DNA of 64,000 bases from Sulfitobacter undariae (GCF_014196805.1 NZ_JACIEI010000002.1:1-64000); one strand, 5' to 3'. Numbered from the stretch's first letter, positions 18,777 through 27,982 are shown. Translations and numbers: made by a program. Notes: generated by a model not told the origin, from the sequence alone.

Positions 18777-19669
18777 GCATGATGCTGCGGCTTATAAATC
18801 CGTGGCTGAGGTTTTTTGAAAAACGGCGTATCCGCAAGGGTACGCCGGCAGGCCTGCGCCGCGTACTTGAATTGCAGGCCCGCCTGTTCTTCCGTGCGCC
18901 GCGCGGTACTGTTCGAAAGTGGATCTCTTTGGGGGGTGTTCCCTGTTTGGAACTCTCCTCGCAAGACGTGCAGCCGCGTAAAGTTTTGCTTTATATCCAT
19001 GGGGGAGGGTTTGTTTTTGGCAGCCCGAACACACATGCAGCGATGATTGCCCATTTGGGACAACGAATTAGAGCGCGCGCGATCATGCCCAAATACCGTT
19101 TGGCCCCCGAACACTCCTTTCCTGCGGCACCACAGGATGTGCGTGCTGCATGGGACGCGCTAATCAGGCAGGGGGTGGAGCCTGCCGAAATCGTTTTGGG
19201 CGGTGACAGCGCTGGCGGCGCGCTTGCTTTCGGGTTGATTGCGGCGTTGCAAGCTGAAGGGGCTGCACAACCGGCGGCAGTATTTGGGTTTTCGCCTTTG
19301 ACGGACCTGACGTTTAGTGGTCAGTCGTTTAAGGAGAACGCCGACAGCGACGTGCTTTTGCCTGCGGACCGTGCTGCAGAAATGGCCGCAATGTTCCTGC
19401 ATGGCCAATCTGCGACGCACCCGTCTGTCAGCCCGTTGTTTGGTGATTTCAAAGGCGGCCCCCCTGCATGGATCACAGTCGGGGATACCGAAATCTTGCT
19501 AGATGATTCTCGCCGATTGGCCGAGCGTTTGCGTGCAGATGGCGTTGCCGTTGAGATCACCGTGCGACATGATCTGCCCCATGTTTGGCCTGTGCTGCAC
19601 AACATTCTGCCCGAAGCCCGCCAGACACTGGATACCTTGGCGGAGTGGATTACGCGACAATGGAGCTAG
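18773..19669 (+). CDS. Alpha/beta hydrolase (hormone-sensitive-lipase-type esterase)
   Basis: A 298-aa alpha/beta hydrolase with the HSL-family oxyanion motif HGGGFVFG, the nucleophile elbow GGDSAGG, the acid in [10 protein letters not shown] and a catalytic His in DLPHVWP, the full triad. Such enzymes hydrolyse short-chain esters; the substrate is unknown. There is no signal peptide, so it is likely cytoplasmic. It is translationally coupled to gshB and its 3' end overlaps convergent yifB by 20 nt. Confidence 0.88.
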   Translation: MSMMLRLINPWLRFFEKRRIRKGTPAGLRRVLELQARLFFRAPRGTVRKWISLGGVPCLELSSQDVQPRKVLLYIHGGGFVFGSPNTHAAMIAHLGQRIRARAIMPKYRLAPEHSFPAAPQDVRAAWDALIRQGVEPAEIVLGGDSAGGALAFGLIAALQAEGAAQPAAVFGFSPLTDLTFSGQSFKENADSDVLLPADRAAEMAAMFLHGQSATHPSVSPLFGDFKGGPPAWITVGDTEILLDDSRRLAERLRADGVAVEITVRHDLPHVWPVLHNILPEARQTLDTLAEWITRQWS

Positions 19670-21164
19670 GGAGCCTGAAGCTCACTGCTTCAGCGACATG
19701 GGGTTTGCGTACGTCAGCGGAGGTGTCGAGATCGGCAATGGTACGGGCGACCCTGAGCACACGGTGGTAGCCACGCGCAGAGAGGCCAAAACGCTCTGCT
19801 GCGCGGATCAGTAAATCCTGCCCTTCCGCGTCTGGCGCGGCCATTTGCTCTAACACATCGCCCTCGGCATCCGCATTGCACCGCATATTGGGGTGAGAAG
19901 CAAAACGCGTTGATTGAACTGCACGTGCCTGCGCGACCCTTTCAGCCACATCCGCAGAACTATCGCCCGAAGCAGGTAGGTTCAGGTCCGTGTAGCTGAC
20001 GGGGGGCACGTCTACGCGTAGGTCGAAACGATCCATCAAAGGGCCAGAAATGCGGCCCATATAGTCTTCGCCACAGTGGGGAACGCGTGCGCAGGCGCGG
20101 GCGGGGTCAGGCAAATAGCCGCATTTGCAGGGGTTTGCTGCGGCGACGAGCATGAAGCGGCAGGGGTATTTCACATGGGCATTTGCGCGGCTGATCATGA
20201 CTTCGCCTGTTTCAATCGGTTGGCGCAGGGTCTCCAGCACGTTGCGAGGGAACTCGGGGAATTCATCCATGAACAACACGCCGTTATGCGCAAGGCTCAC
20301 TTCGCCCGGCTTTGCGTTTCTGCCGCCGCCGATGATGGCGGCCATAGAGGCGGTGTGATGGGGTTCTCGGAAAGGGCGGGCGCGGCTGATACCGCCTTCA
20401 TCCAGCAGCCCTGCGATGGAGTGGATCATCGACGTTTCCAGTGCTTCTGCGGCGGAAAGAGGGGGCAATATGCCCGGCAATCGCGCCGCCAACATGGATT
20501 TTCCTGATCCCGGGGTCCCAACCATCAGCAAATGATGTCTCCCCGCGGCGGCAATTTCTAGCGCGCGTTTGGCGCGCTCTTGACCTTTGACTTCGCGCAG
20601 ATCTCGGCTGTGATCCATCGGGGCCACTTCGCCCGGTTCTGCGGGGGGCAGGGGGACTTGGCCTGTATAATGGCGCACCACATCCCCCAGTGATCGGGCG
20701 GCAATCACCTGACAGGCGTTCACCCATGCCGCTTCCGCACCTGACCCGTGCGGGCACAGCAGGTTGCGGTCTTCTTGGGCGGCGGCCATGGCCGCGGGCA
20801 GAGCGCCTAATACGGGGATCAGTGAGCCGTCCAAGGACAGTTCGCCTAGTGCGACAACGGTTTCGATCACATCTTTGGGCAAGATTTCCAATGCCGCTAG
20901 CAAGGCAAGGGCGATCGGCAGATCAAAGTGACTACCCTCTTTGGGCAGGTTTGCCGGGCTTAGATTTATCGTGATACGTTTGGAGGGCAGGGCGATGGCC
21001 ATTGATGTCAGCGCTGTGCGCACACGGTCCCGCGCCTCGGATACGGCTTTGTCAGGAAGGCCGACAATCGAAAACGCGGGCAGTCCGGGGGTGACGGCGC
21101 ATTGCACTTCTACAATGCGCGCCTCAACCCCCTGAAATGCAACGCTATAGGCGCGTGCCACCAT
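19650..21164 (-). CDS. YifB family Mg chelatase-like AAA ATPase (ComM-like)
   Basis: A 504-aa AAA+ protein with an N-terminal Lon-type/ChlI-related domain (VQCAVTPGLPAFSIVGLPDKA), Walker A GTPGSGKSMLA, the FREPHHTASMAAIIGGG segment and the Mg-chelatase-like C-terminal domain. ComM, a relative, is a hexameric helicase that speeds branch migration in natural transformation, so a recombination role is plausible but not shown. ATG 21164 is used; a GTG at 21179 would add five residues. A short spacer precedes the glutathione S-transferase gene. Confidence 0.9.
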   Translation of the reverse strand: MVARAYSVAFQGVEARIVEVQCAVTPGLPAFSIVGLPDKAVSEARDRVRTALTSMAIALPSKRITINLSPANLPKEGSHFDLPIALALLAALEILPKDVIETVVALGELSLDGSLIPVLGALPAAMAAAQEDRNLLCPHGSGAEAAWVNACQVIAARSLGDVVRHYTGQVPLPPAEPGEVAPMDHSRDLREVKGQERAKRALEIAAAGRHHLLMVGTPGSGKSMLAARLPGILPPLSAAEALETSMIHSIAGLLDEGGISRARPFREPHHTASMAAIIGGGRNAKPGEVSLAHNGVLFMDEFPEFPRNVLETLRQPIETGEVMISRANAHVKYPCRFMLVAAANPCKCGYLPDPARACARVPHCGEDYMGRISGPLMDRFDLRVDVPPVSYTDLNLPASGDSSADVAERVAQARAVQSTRFASHPNMRCNADAEGDVLEQMAAPDAEGQDLLIRAAERFGLSARGYHRVLRVARTIADLDTSADVRKPHVAEAVSFRLPSSIVA

Positions 21165-21232
21165 CGTCCTGCCCCACACTTATCAAAGGATTAACGGTAC
21201 AGGGTTAATGATTTAAGAATGGTTAACGCTGA

Positions 21233-21910
21233 TTATGCGGGCCAAGCTTCTGCGCGTCCTACAGGGGCGTAGGGGAATGGATCATATGTGGTCTTTAGCC
21301 CTTCAGCACGCCATTGTTGAAAAGCAGGGTCGCTTATCGCTGTGTTACAATAGGTCTGTGCAGCCTCTGATACGGGTAGCGCATAACCTGTGATCCGTGC
21401 ACAGACAGGCGCATAGAAAGCATCAGCCAGCGAGTAGGCGCCAAACAACCATGGGCCATCTGTGGCTTTTTCGCGGGCAAAGGCCCAGAGGGTTTCAACC
21501 CGCGCCAGATCGGACTTGATCTCTTCCGAGGCCACAAAATCTGCATCCACATGCGCCAGTTGCATTGGGCAACCGCCCCGCAGGGCGCCAAATCCAGCAA
21601 CCATTTCGGCACAAAGCCAGCGGGCGCGCATACGTGCTGTCGGGTCAGCGGGCCACAACCCTGCATCCGGGTGCCGTTCGGCCAAAGTCTCAGCCATAGC
21701 GAGGCTTTCGCCAATCACGTCGCCTTCTGGCGTGCGCAGGGCAGGCACCAATCGGGCGGGCGCAAGCGTGGCCATGTCTTGTGCCATTGTCCCGCTATAG
21801 AGGCCGATCATTGTCTCGCGGTAGGGCAAATCAAATTTATGCAACATCAACCAGCCGCGCAAAGACCAGCTTGAGAAGGTGCGGTCACCGATAAAAAGTT
21901 CATATGTCAT
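21233..21910 (-). CDS. Glutathione S-transferase family protein
   Basis: A 225-aa protein with a thioredoxin-like N-terminal domain (YELFIGDRTFSSWSLRGWLML, with Ser residues at the glutathione-activating site; LVPALRTPEGDVIGESLAMAE carries the cis-Pro and the Glu-Ser glutathione anchor) and an all-helical C-terminal domain. It resembles zeta/maleylacetoacetate-isomerase-like bacterial enzymes, but the substrate is open. It stands alone, 81 nt downstream of the phosphatase gene on the same strand. Confidence 0.87.
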   Translation of the reverse strand: MTYELFIGDRTFSSWSLRGWLMLHKFDLPYRETMIGLYSGTMAQDMATLAPARLVPALRTPEGDVIGESLAMAETLAERHPDAGLWPADPTARMRARWLCAEMVAGFGALRGGCPMQLAHVDADFVASEEIKSDLARVETLWAFAREKATDGPWLFGAYSLADAFYAPVCARITGYALPVSEAAQTYCNTAISDPAFQQWRAEGLKTTYDPFPYAPVGRAEAWPA

Positions 21911-21991
21911 TGTTTATACTTCTTGCTACATCTGCGGTAACGCTATGCGTCTTTGTTCAAGCAGACAAATTCATTTGCGTTTGCAAGGCCA

Positions 21992-22576
21992 TCACGGCAC
22001 GTGATTGATCTGCGCGACCTCCCAATCGTCTTTCCCTTGATGTCGTAAAGTAGTGACCGAAATATTGTCGATTTTATGGGCCATCGCTGCAACGGCTGTG
22101 ACGCCAAGTGCACGTTGAACCTGTGTCAGGATCACACCGAAATGCGCAACGGCGATGATGTGGGCGTCAGGGTGCTCCGCGTTCAACCGATCCACCACGG
22201 CGCTGACCCGCGCTTGGGTTTGGTTCCAACTCTCACCATCTGGGGCTTGGATGTCACCGGGGTTGTCCCAAAAGGCGCGGCTAAGCTGGGGGTCACGGGC
22301 TGCGACCGCATCAAAACGCATCCCGTCCCAAATGCCGAAATTGATCTCGCGCAGGTCTGTTTCATGGGCAAGGCGAGTGTGGCGGGGCAGGGTCAATACA
22401 TCTGCCGTTGTGACCGAGCGGATAAGGTCGGATGACACCAGCAATGCTCTGTCAGGTAAGTGATTGCGCACGCGGTTAATCAAATCTGTGTCAGACAAAT
22501 CAGCAGGGACATCGCGCCAACCCACAAAGGTTTTTTCATGTGTGGGGCCATGCCGGACCCAATGCCACGTGGTCAT
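21992..22576 (-). CDS. Histidine phosphatase family protein, probable alpha-ribazole phosphatase (CobC-like)
   Basis: A 194-aa phosphoglycerate-mutase-fold phosphatase with the catalytic RHG motif at residues 8-10 (WVRHGPTH), the SSDLIRSVTTAD segment and the second His in VAHFGVIL. The start overlaps the cobU stop by 4 nt, so it is made with CobU; this strongly suggests the late cobalamin step that removes the phosphate from alpha-ribazole phosphate or adenosylcobalamin phosphate. A generic phosphatase role remains possible. Confidence 0.82.
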   Translation of the reverse strand: MTTWHWVRHGPTHEKTFVGWRDVPADLSDTDLINRVRNHLPDRALLVSSDLIRSVTTADVLTLPRHTRLAHETDLREINFGIWDGMRFDAVAARDPQLSRAFWDNPGDIQAPDGESWNQTQARVSAVVDRLNAEHPDAHIIAVAHFGVILTQVQRALGVTAVAAMAHKIDNISVTTLRHQGKDDWEVAQINHVP

Positions 22577-23094
22577 GAAAGCTGCCCCTTTAATATTTGC
22601 GGCAGGCCCGCAACCACCAACACCGCCACATCTGCTTGGCGGGCCAATGCGATGTTCAGCCGCCCTTGGGCCTCACGGAACTGGCGGGCCAGTTTATTGT
22701 CTGGAACGATCCCGTGTCCGACTTCGTTTGAGACGATGACCCACGGCGCGGCGCAGGTGCGTAGGGCGTTCAGCAATATGTCGGTCGCTTTACCTATATC
22801 CGCTTGCTGCATCATTTGGTTACTAAGCCACATGGTCGCACAGTCGATTAACACAGGCGTATCGGCGCTGAGATTGGCAAGGGGTAGCCCTAGATCAAGA
22901 GGCTCTTCTACCGTGTGCCAACGCCCGTCACGCCGATCTTTGTGGACCTTGACGCGCAATTTTGTTTCATCGTCACCAGCCCAGCCCGTGGCAAGGTAAG
23001 TGGCCTTCAAGTTATTGGAAAGAATGTAATTTTCGGCCCACTCCGACTTCCCAGAAGCAGCTCCGCCTAGAACGAATGTCCCATTGGGCAACAT
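22573..23094 (-). CDS. cobU: Bifunctional adenosylcobinamide kinase / adenosylcobinamide-phosphate guanylyltransferase
   Basis: Phosphorylates adenosylcobinamide and then adds GMP, giving adenosyl-GDP-cobinamide for lower-ligand attachment (also named CobP). The 173-aa product has the P-loop GGAASGKSEW (residues 10-19), VSNEVGHGIVPDNKLARQFR and the terminal VAGLPQILKG region. ATG 23094 is chosen over the longer frame to 23190 because it gives the family N-terminus. It is about 3 kb left of the riboswitch and on the other strand, so that switch does not control it. Confidence 0.94.
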   Translation of the reverse strand: MLPNGTFVLGGAASGKSEWAENYILSNNLKATYLATGWAGDDETKLRVKVHKDRRDGRWHTVEEPLDLGLPLANLSADTPVLIDCATMWLSNQMMQQADIGKATDILLNALRTCAAPWVIVSNEVGHGIVPDNKLARQFREAQGRLNIALARQADVAVLVVAGLPQILKGQLS

Positions 23095-23190
23095 TTTTTT
23101 CGACCTTCCGTGAACTAATTCCCTGTCTGGTGCGTAGATATAACAAGGCGTCACCACAAGTCGACACAATGAAACAGGGATTTGGATCAA

Positions 23191-24069
23191 ATGGCTAGGG
23201 CAATTGCGCAGGATTTTTCACTCACCCGCACGGCAATGAAGGCCGAGCTGCTGGATGCAGAGACAGAATTGAAGCTGGCTTATGCGTGGCGGGACGAGAA
23301 GGATGTTGAAGCGCTTCACAGGTTGATTAACGCTTACATGAGATTGGCCATCTCGATGGCGTCGAAGTTCAGACGTTATGGCGCCCCTATGAATGACCTG
23401 ATCCAAGAGGCTGGACTGGGCCTGATGAAAGCGGCTGAAAAATTTGATCCTGACCGTGGTGTTCGGTTTTCGACCTATGCGGTCTGGTGGATTAAGGCGT
23501 CTATCCAAGATCATGTGATGCGCAATTGGTCGATGGTACGCACGGGATCTACCTCTTCGCAAAAGTCATTGTTCTTTAACATGCGCCGCGTGCAAGCGCG
23601 GATTGAGCGGGAGTCAAACAGCGCAGGCGAGACATTGGACAAGCATCAGTTGCTTCAGATGATCTCGGCTGAGATTGGCGTGCCTTTGCGTGACGTAGAG
23701 ATGATGGATGGGCGTTTGTCTGGGTCTGATTTTTCGTTGAATGCAACGCAGTCCGATGAGGATGAAGGCCGCGAATGGATTGATGCGCTGCAGGATGATA
23801 GCGCACAGGCCGCTGAAAACGTTGAGCATACGCATGATACCAAACAATTGCGTGAGTGGCTGTTGGCTGCGATGGCGGCGCTGAACGAGCGCGAGCAGTT
23901 CATCATCCGAGAGCGCAAGTTGCGCGATGAACCGCGTACGTTGGAATGTCTGGGCAAAGAGTTGAGCCTGAGCAAAGAGCGTGTGCGGCAACTGGAGGCC
24001 GGCGCCTTTCAGAAAATGCGGAAATCGCTTGAAACGGAGTCCCAAGAAGTGTTCCACTTTTTAACATGA
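23191..24069 (+). CDS. rpoH2: RNA polymerase sigma-32 family factor RpoHII
   Basis: A 292-aa sigma-70-family factor of the heat-shock (RpoH) group. Region 2 reads RLAISMASKFRRYGAPMNDLIQEAGLGLMKAAEKFDPDRG split into its usual helices, with the RpoH-specific box near TGSTSSQKSLFF, and region 4 HTH SLSKERVRQLEAGAFQKM. The NWSMVRTGSTSSQ wording matches the RpoHII branch of Rhodobacterales, known in Rhodobacter for singlet-oxygen and oxidative stress, rather than RpoHI. ATG 23191 is preferred to TTG 23182. chaN overlaps its stop by 4 nt. Confidence 0.92.
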   Translation: MARAIAQDFSLTRTAMKAELLDAETELKLAYAWRDEKDVEALHRLINAYMRLAISMASKFRRYGAPMNDLIQEAGLGLMKAAEKFDPDRGVRFSTYAVWWIKASIQDHVMRNWSMVRTGSTSSQKSLFFNMRRVQARIERESNSAGETLDKHQLLQMISAEIGVPLRDVEMMDGRLSGSDFSLNATQSDEDEGREWIDALQDDSAQAAENVEHTHDTKQLREWLLAAMAALNEREQFIIRERKLRDEPRTLECLGKELSLSKERVRQLEAGAFQKMRKSLETESQEVFHFLT

Positions 24070-24872
24070 AAAGATTAAAAACGCCTCTCACAGTTCTAAG
24101 CGCTGGCCTAATGGTCGCGTTTTTCTCCACTTCCGTAGCTGCCGAAATTCCGGCGGTTGCCCGTGACGCACAAATTGTGGTGTTGGGAGAACAGCATGAC
24201 AACCCTGAGCATCACCAAAGGCAGGCGGAATGGGTCGCGGCATTGTCGCCCCGCGCCGTGGTTTTTGAGATGCTCACACCTGAACAAGCCGAAGCCGCGA
24301 ACTTTGAATGGACAGATCAAGGTGATCTTGATGCTGCGATTGGTTGGGCGGACAGCAACTGGCCCTCTTTTGACATGTATTTCCCGATATTTGCCGCTGC
24401 ACCAAAGGCCGTGATATATGGTGCGGGCGTGCCCCGTGATGTGTTGAGTACCCAACTTCAACAGCCATTGGCGGATCACCCGCTTGCCCCCGCCTTTGGG
24501 CTTGATCAACCCACAGAACCTGACCAACAAGCCGCGCGCGAGGCATTGCAAGCTGTGGCGCATTGCAACGCGCTGCCAATAGAAATGCTGCCTGTGATGG
24601 TTGATGCCCAACGTCTGCGCGATGCATCCTTGGCGGATGCGGCCCTGCGTGCGGTTGAGCAAACGGGCGGTCCTGTGGTGGTGATCACGGGCAATGGCCA
24701 TGCACGTATGGATTGGGCGGCGCCTGCTTTGATGGCATTTGCCGCGCCTGACGTAGAGGTGTTTGCCCTGGGTCAGGGCGAAGAGGGCAATGACGTAGAG
24801 GGCGAATTTTCTCTCACGTTGGATGCTCCTGCGCCAAAACGCGATGATCCCTGCGCAGCGTTTGCGCAGTAG
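24066..24872 (+). CDS. ChaN family (haem-binding-type) exported protein
   Basis: A 268-aa protein with an N-terminal signal peptide (cleavage likely after SVAA, near residue 26; no lipobox Cys, unlike lipoprotein relatives). The domain has VVLGEQHDNPEHH and VVFEMLTPEQAE as in the ChaN/TraB-like fold, and GNGHARMDW near the end. ChaN of Campylobacter binds haem; here function is unproven. The ATGA overlap with rpoHII places it in the sigma factor operon, hinting at stress-linked expression. Confidence 0.82.
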   Translation: MKRLKTPLTVLSAGLMVAFFSTSVAAEIPAVARDAQIVVLGEQHDNPEHHQRQAEWVAALSPRAVVFEMLTPEQAEAANFEWTDQGDLDAAIGWADSNWPSFDMYFPIFAAAPKAVIYGAGVPRDVLSTQLQQPLADHPLAPAFGLDQPTEPDQQAAREALQAVAHCNALPIEMLPVMVDAQRLRDASLADAALRAVEQTGGPVVVITGNGHARMDWAAPALMAFAAPDVEVFALGQGEEGNDVEGEFSLTLDAPAPKRDDPCAAFAQ

Positions 24873-24934
24873 GGTCTGGCGCTGTGGGGTAACGGCCCTT
24901 ATGTTGTACCCAATTGCATAACGGGGGGCGCAAC

Positions 24935-26131
24935 ATGCTAGCTGGTAAACATATTCTGCTGATTATAGGTGGCGGTATTGCAGCATTCAAATCGCTGGAT
25001 CTGATCCGCCGTTTGCGTGAAAGAGGCGCGGTTGTAACGCCGGTTCTGACACGCGCTGCGGAAGAGTTTGTAACCCCCCTTTCCGTATCCGCACTGGCAG
25101 GAAGCAAGGTTTTCCGTGATCTATTCGATCTGGGAGATGAAGCCGAGATGGGCCATATCCAGCTAAGTCGTGTGGCTGATCTGGTGGTGGTTGCCCCTGC
25201 CACGGCTGATTTGATGGCAAAGATGGCGGGGGGCTTGGCGAATGATCTGGCCTCAACGCTGTTGTTGGCCACTGACACACCGGTGATGATTGTCCCTGCA
25301 ATGAACGTGCGCATGTGGGAACACGCCGCAACCCAGCGTAATCTTGCGACTTTGCTGGGGGATGGCATCGCTGTTGTAGGGCCTAATAAAGGCGATATGG
25401 CCTGCGGCGAACATGGTCCGGGACGCATGTCAGAGCCAATGGAAATCGTTGCCGCGATTGAAGCAAAGCTGGCAGATGGCCCGCTAAAGGGTCGCCGTAT
25501 CCTTGTGACGTCCGGCCCGACCCACGAACCGATAGATCCCGTGCGCTATATCGCCAACCGCTCCAGCGGGGCACAAGGCACCGCCTTGGCGCGTGCTTTG
25601 GCAGCGCTGGGCGCGGAGGTGGTATTTGTCACGGGTCCCGCAGATGTGCCGCCCCCCGATGGGGTTGAAGTGATCGCGGTGCAAACGGCCCAGCAGATGA
25701 AAGAAGCGGTTGAAGCGGCTTTGCCCGCTGATGCGGCGGTGTTCGCAGCGGCGGTTGCCGATTGGCGGGTCAGTTCGGCCTCTGACCGCAAGCTGAAGAA
25801 AACCAAAGACGGATTGCCTGTGTTGGAATTTGCGGAAAATCCCGATATCCTTCACGGGGTAAGTCAGATGAAACAAGGCCGCCCTCCATTGGTTGTAGGC
25901 TTTGCTGCCGAGACAAACGACGTCCTTGAAAACGCGACCGCCAAACGCCTGCGCAAAGGGTGTGACTGGATCGTGGCCAACGATGTCTCCCCTGCTACGG
26001 GGATCATGGGCGGTGCTGAAAATGCCGTGACCTTGATCAGTGACGCAGGGGCCGAGGAATGGCCACGCATGGGCAAAGACGCAGTTGCGCAGAAATTGGC
26101 GGCCCGCATTGCCAGCGCGATCAACACCTGA
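24935..26131 (+). CDS. coaBC: Bifunctional phosphopantothenoylcysteine decarboxylase / phosphopantothenate--cysteine ligase
   Basis: Makes 4'-phosphopantetheine on the coenzyme A route. In the 398-aa product the N-terminal CoaC flavoprotein domain shows GGGIAAFKSLDLIRRL, PAMNVRMWEH and the catalytic Cys in MACGEHGPGRM; the C-terminal CoaB domain shows VTSGPTHEPIDPVRYIANRS, AAVADWRV, KNPDIL-like AENPDIL and VGFAAETND. ATG 24935 follows a GGGG box; TTG 24914 would add seven residues. The gene ends about 100 nt before the riboswitch. Confidence 0.95.
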   Translation: MLAGKHILLIIGGGIAAFKSLDLIRRLRERGAVVTPVLTRAAEEFVTPLSVSALAGSKVFRDLFDLGDEAEMGHIQLSRVADLVVVAPATADLMAKMAGGLANDLASTLLLATDTPVMIVPAMNVRMWEHAATQRNLATLLGDGIAVVGPNKGDMACGEHGPGRMSEPMEIVAAIEAKLADGPLKGRRILVTSGPTHEPIDPVRYIANRSSGAQGTALARALAALGAEVVFVTGPADVPPPDGVEVIAVQTAQQMKEAVEAALPADAAVFAAAVADWRVSSASDRKLKKTKDGLPVLEFAENPDILHGVSQMKQGRPPLVVGFAAETNDVLENATAKRLRKGCDWIVANDVSPATGIMGGAENAVTLISDAGAEEWPRMGKDAVAQKLAARIASAINT

Positions 26132-26229
26132 GCGATGGTGTCAGCGCTTTCATTCTGAAAAAGATGTCCAGCGAGGCGCTGTACACTCCGTGTTCTTGAC
26201 AAGTCACAAGGTTTGAGGCCATTTGCCCC

Positions 26230-26412
26230 AGTGTTGGTGCCTGTGCGAACAGGTGAAAAGGGAATGTGCGTCCAGAAACCTCTGGTGAAGTGCAGCCGCC
26301 CCCGCGACCGTGAACGAAAAAGGGTTCTCACCGCCACTGGCTATCGCTGGGAAGGCAGAGACACCGAAGGGCGATTGCCCCAAATTTCGTGAGCCGGGAG
26401 ACCTGCCAGCAC
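26230..26412 (+). promoter_or_regulatory. Adenosylcobalamin (B12) riboswitch
   Basis: The leader carries the hallmarks of the cobalamin riboswitch: a GTGCCTGTGCGAACAGGTGA start with AAAAGGGAA (26237-26263), the GCCACTG core (26333-26339) followed by the CGCTGGGAAGGC segment, and a B12 box AGCCGGGAGACCTGCC at 26391-26406. About 110 nt separate the box from the DUF1636 start codon, room for the expression platform. When coenzyme B12 is plentiful it should lower expression of the cob operon that follows. Confidence 0.95.
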
Positions 26413-26517
26413 ACATGCCAAGACCGGACGGGGTGTTCCGGTGCCGAGGTGCGCGCAGCATGTCAGCTGCAGCCTCGTCATCAGACCCGCGTCTCATTCA
26501 GAATGGGACCGTGGACT

Positions 26518-26931
26518 ATGAAAGAACAAGCACTACCCTCAATCGGCGATGCGACGCAGCTATTGGTTTGTGTCAAATGTCGCCGTGGGCAGGAAATACC
26601 GGCGGATGATCGCCGCCCGGGCCAAGCCTTGTATGATAGGATTACAGACATGGCAGTGCCGGAAGGTGTGCGGGTGATGCCCGTTGACTGTCTGCAAAAT
26701 TGCGATCACGGCTGTACCGTAGCCTTGCGGGGCGGCGACGACAGGTGGACATATGTATTTGCCAACGTTGATGAGGCAGAACATCCGGAAATGATCCTCA
26801 AGGGGGCCGCACGTTATAGTGCGACGTCAGACGGGGTGATCCCATGGCGTGAACGCCCCGAACACTTCAAACGCAACTGTGTTGCGCGTATACCCCCAAT
26901 GAACCAGCCTCTGGAGGCCGAAAATGACTGA
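26518..26931 (+). CDS. DUF1636 family protein, ferredoxin-like Cys motif
   Basis: A 137-aa protein, the first gene after the riboswitch. Five Cys stand out: Cys 18 and 21 (CVKC) and Cys 58, 62 and 66 (CLQNCDHGC). With the alpha/beta pattern between them this resembles thioredoxin-like [2Fe-2S] ferredoxins, which bind the cluster with a C-x(n)-C...C-x3-C set. DUF1636 proteins often sit beside cobW; no function is established to my knowledge. Its last 8 nt overlap cobW. A redox or metal-handling role in corrin synthesis is inference. Confidence 0.85.
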   Translation: MKEQALPSIGDATQLLVCVKCRRGQEIPADDRRPGQALYDRITDMAVPEGVRVMPVDCLQNCDHGCTVALRGGDDRWTYVFANVDEAEHPEMILKGAARYSATSDGVIPWRERPEHFKRNCVARIPPMNQPLEAEND

Positions 26932-27982
26932 TCTTGCAAAACTACCGGTGACTGTAATTACAGGGTTTCTGGGCTCTGGCAAAACAACCCTGATCCGCAG
27001 CTTGATGCAAAATCCAGGCGGCAAGCGCTTGGCTGTCATCGTCAACGAATTTGGCGATGTGGGTGTGGATGGTGAGATTCTGAAAAGCTGCGCCATTCCC
27101 GATTGCCCCGTTGAAAACATTATGGAGCTGGCAAACGGCTGTATTTGTTGCACTGTTGCGGATGATTTCATCCCCACAATTGAGGCCCTGATGGCGCTAG
27201 ACCCGCGCCCCGATCACATCTTGATCGAAACCTCAGGGTTGGCGCTGCCCAAGCCATTGCTCAAGGCGTTTGACTGGCCCGATATCCGCTCCAAAATAAC
27301 TGTTGATGGTGTGATCGCGCTGGCCGATGCTGAGGCGGTTGCCGCAGGTCGGTTTGCCCCGAATGTCGCCGCGGTGGATGCACAGCGTCTGGCCGATGAC
27401 AGCATTGATCACGAGACACCTTTGTCGGAAGTGTTCGAAGATCAGATCGCCTGCGCAGATATCATCTTGCTGACCAAACCCGATCTGGCCGGCCCAGAAG
27501 GTGTGGCCAAAGCCAAAGCAATCATCGCCGCAGAAACCCCACGCCCTTTGCCCGTGATCGAAGTCGCCGAAGGTGCCATTGATCCGCGTATTATTCTGGG
27601 TCTTGAGGCGGCAGCCGAAGATGATCTGGATGCGCGGCCCAGCCACCATGATGAACATGATGATCACGAGCACGATGATTTTGAATCTATCGTTGTAGAT
27701 ATCCCCGAACAGGCTGATCCTGCTGATCTGGTGGCCGCCATCGAGGGTTTGGCACGCGATCACAACATCCTGCGGATCAAAGGGTATGCCGCAGTGACAG
27801 GCAAGCCTATGCGCCTGTTGGTTCAAGCGGTTGGTGCGCGGGTGCGTCATCAGTATGACCGCCCATGGGGCCCAGCCGAGGCGCGTCAGGGTCGTTTGGT
27901 GGTGATCGCCGAGCATGATGACATTAACCCAGATGTGATCCGTGCTGCCTTGGGCGCGGCGCAAACCCAAGCGGCGGGATAA
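26924..27982 (+). CDS. cobW: Cobalamin biosynthesis GTPase CobW
   Basis: G3E-family P-loop GTPase and metallochaperone thought to deliver Co(II) for corrin synthesis. The 352-aa product has the P-loop GFLGSGKTT (residues 14-22), the metal-binding CICC motif (73-76), a TKPD guanine-specificity motif, a His/Asp-rich loop around residues 236-250, and the CobW C-terminal domain. It overlaps the DUF1636 gene by 8 nt and precedes cobN by 6 nt. Confidence 0.95.
   Translation: MTDLAKLPVTVITGFLGSGKTTLIRSLMQNPGGKRLAVIVNEFGDVGVDGEILKSCAIPDCPVENIMELANGCICCTVADDFIPTIEALMALDPRPDHILIETSGLALPKPLLKAFDWPDIRSKITVDGVIALADAEAVAAGRFAPNVAAVDAQRLADDSIDHETPLSEVFEDQIACADIILLTKPDLAGPEGVAKAKAIIAAETPRPLPVIEVAEGAIDPRIILGLEAAAEDDLDARPSHHDEHDDHEHDDFESIVVDIPEQADPADLVAAIEGLARDHNILRIKGYAAVTGKPMRLLVQAVGARVRHQYDRPWGPAEARQGRLVVIAEHDDINPDVIRAALGAAQTQAAG

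Noticed and set aside
23095-23190. RpoE- or EcfG-type promoter for rpoHII
   Set aside because: A TGAAC and a CGTAG element are spaced about 17 nt apart, but both deviate from known consensus boxes; too weak to list as a feature.
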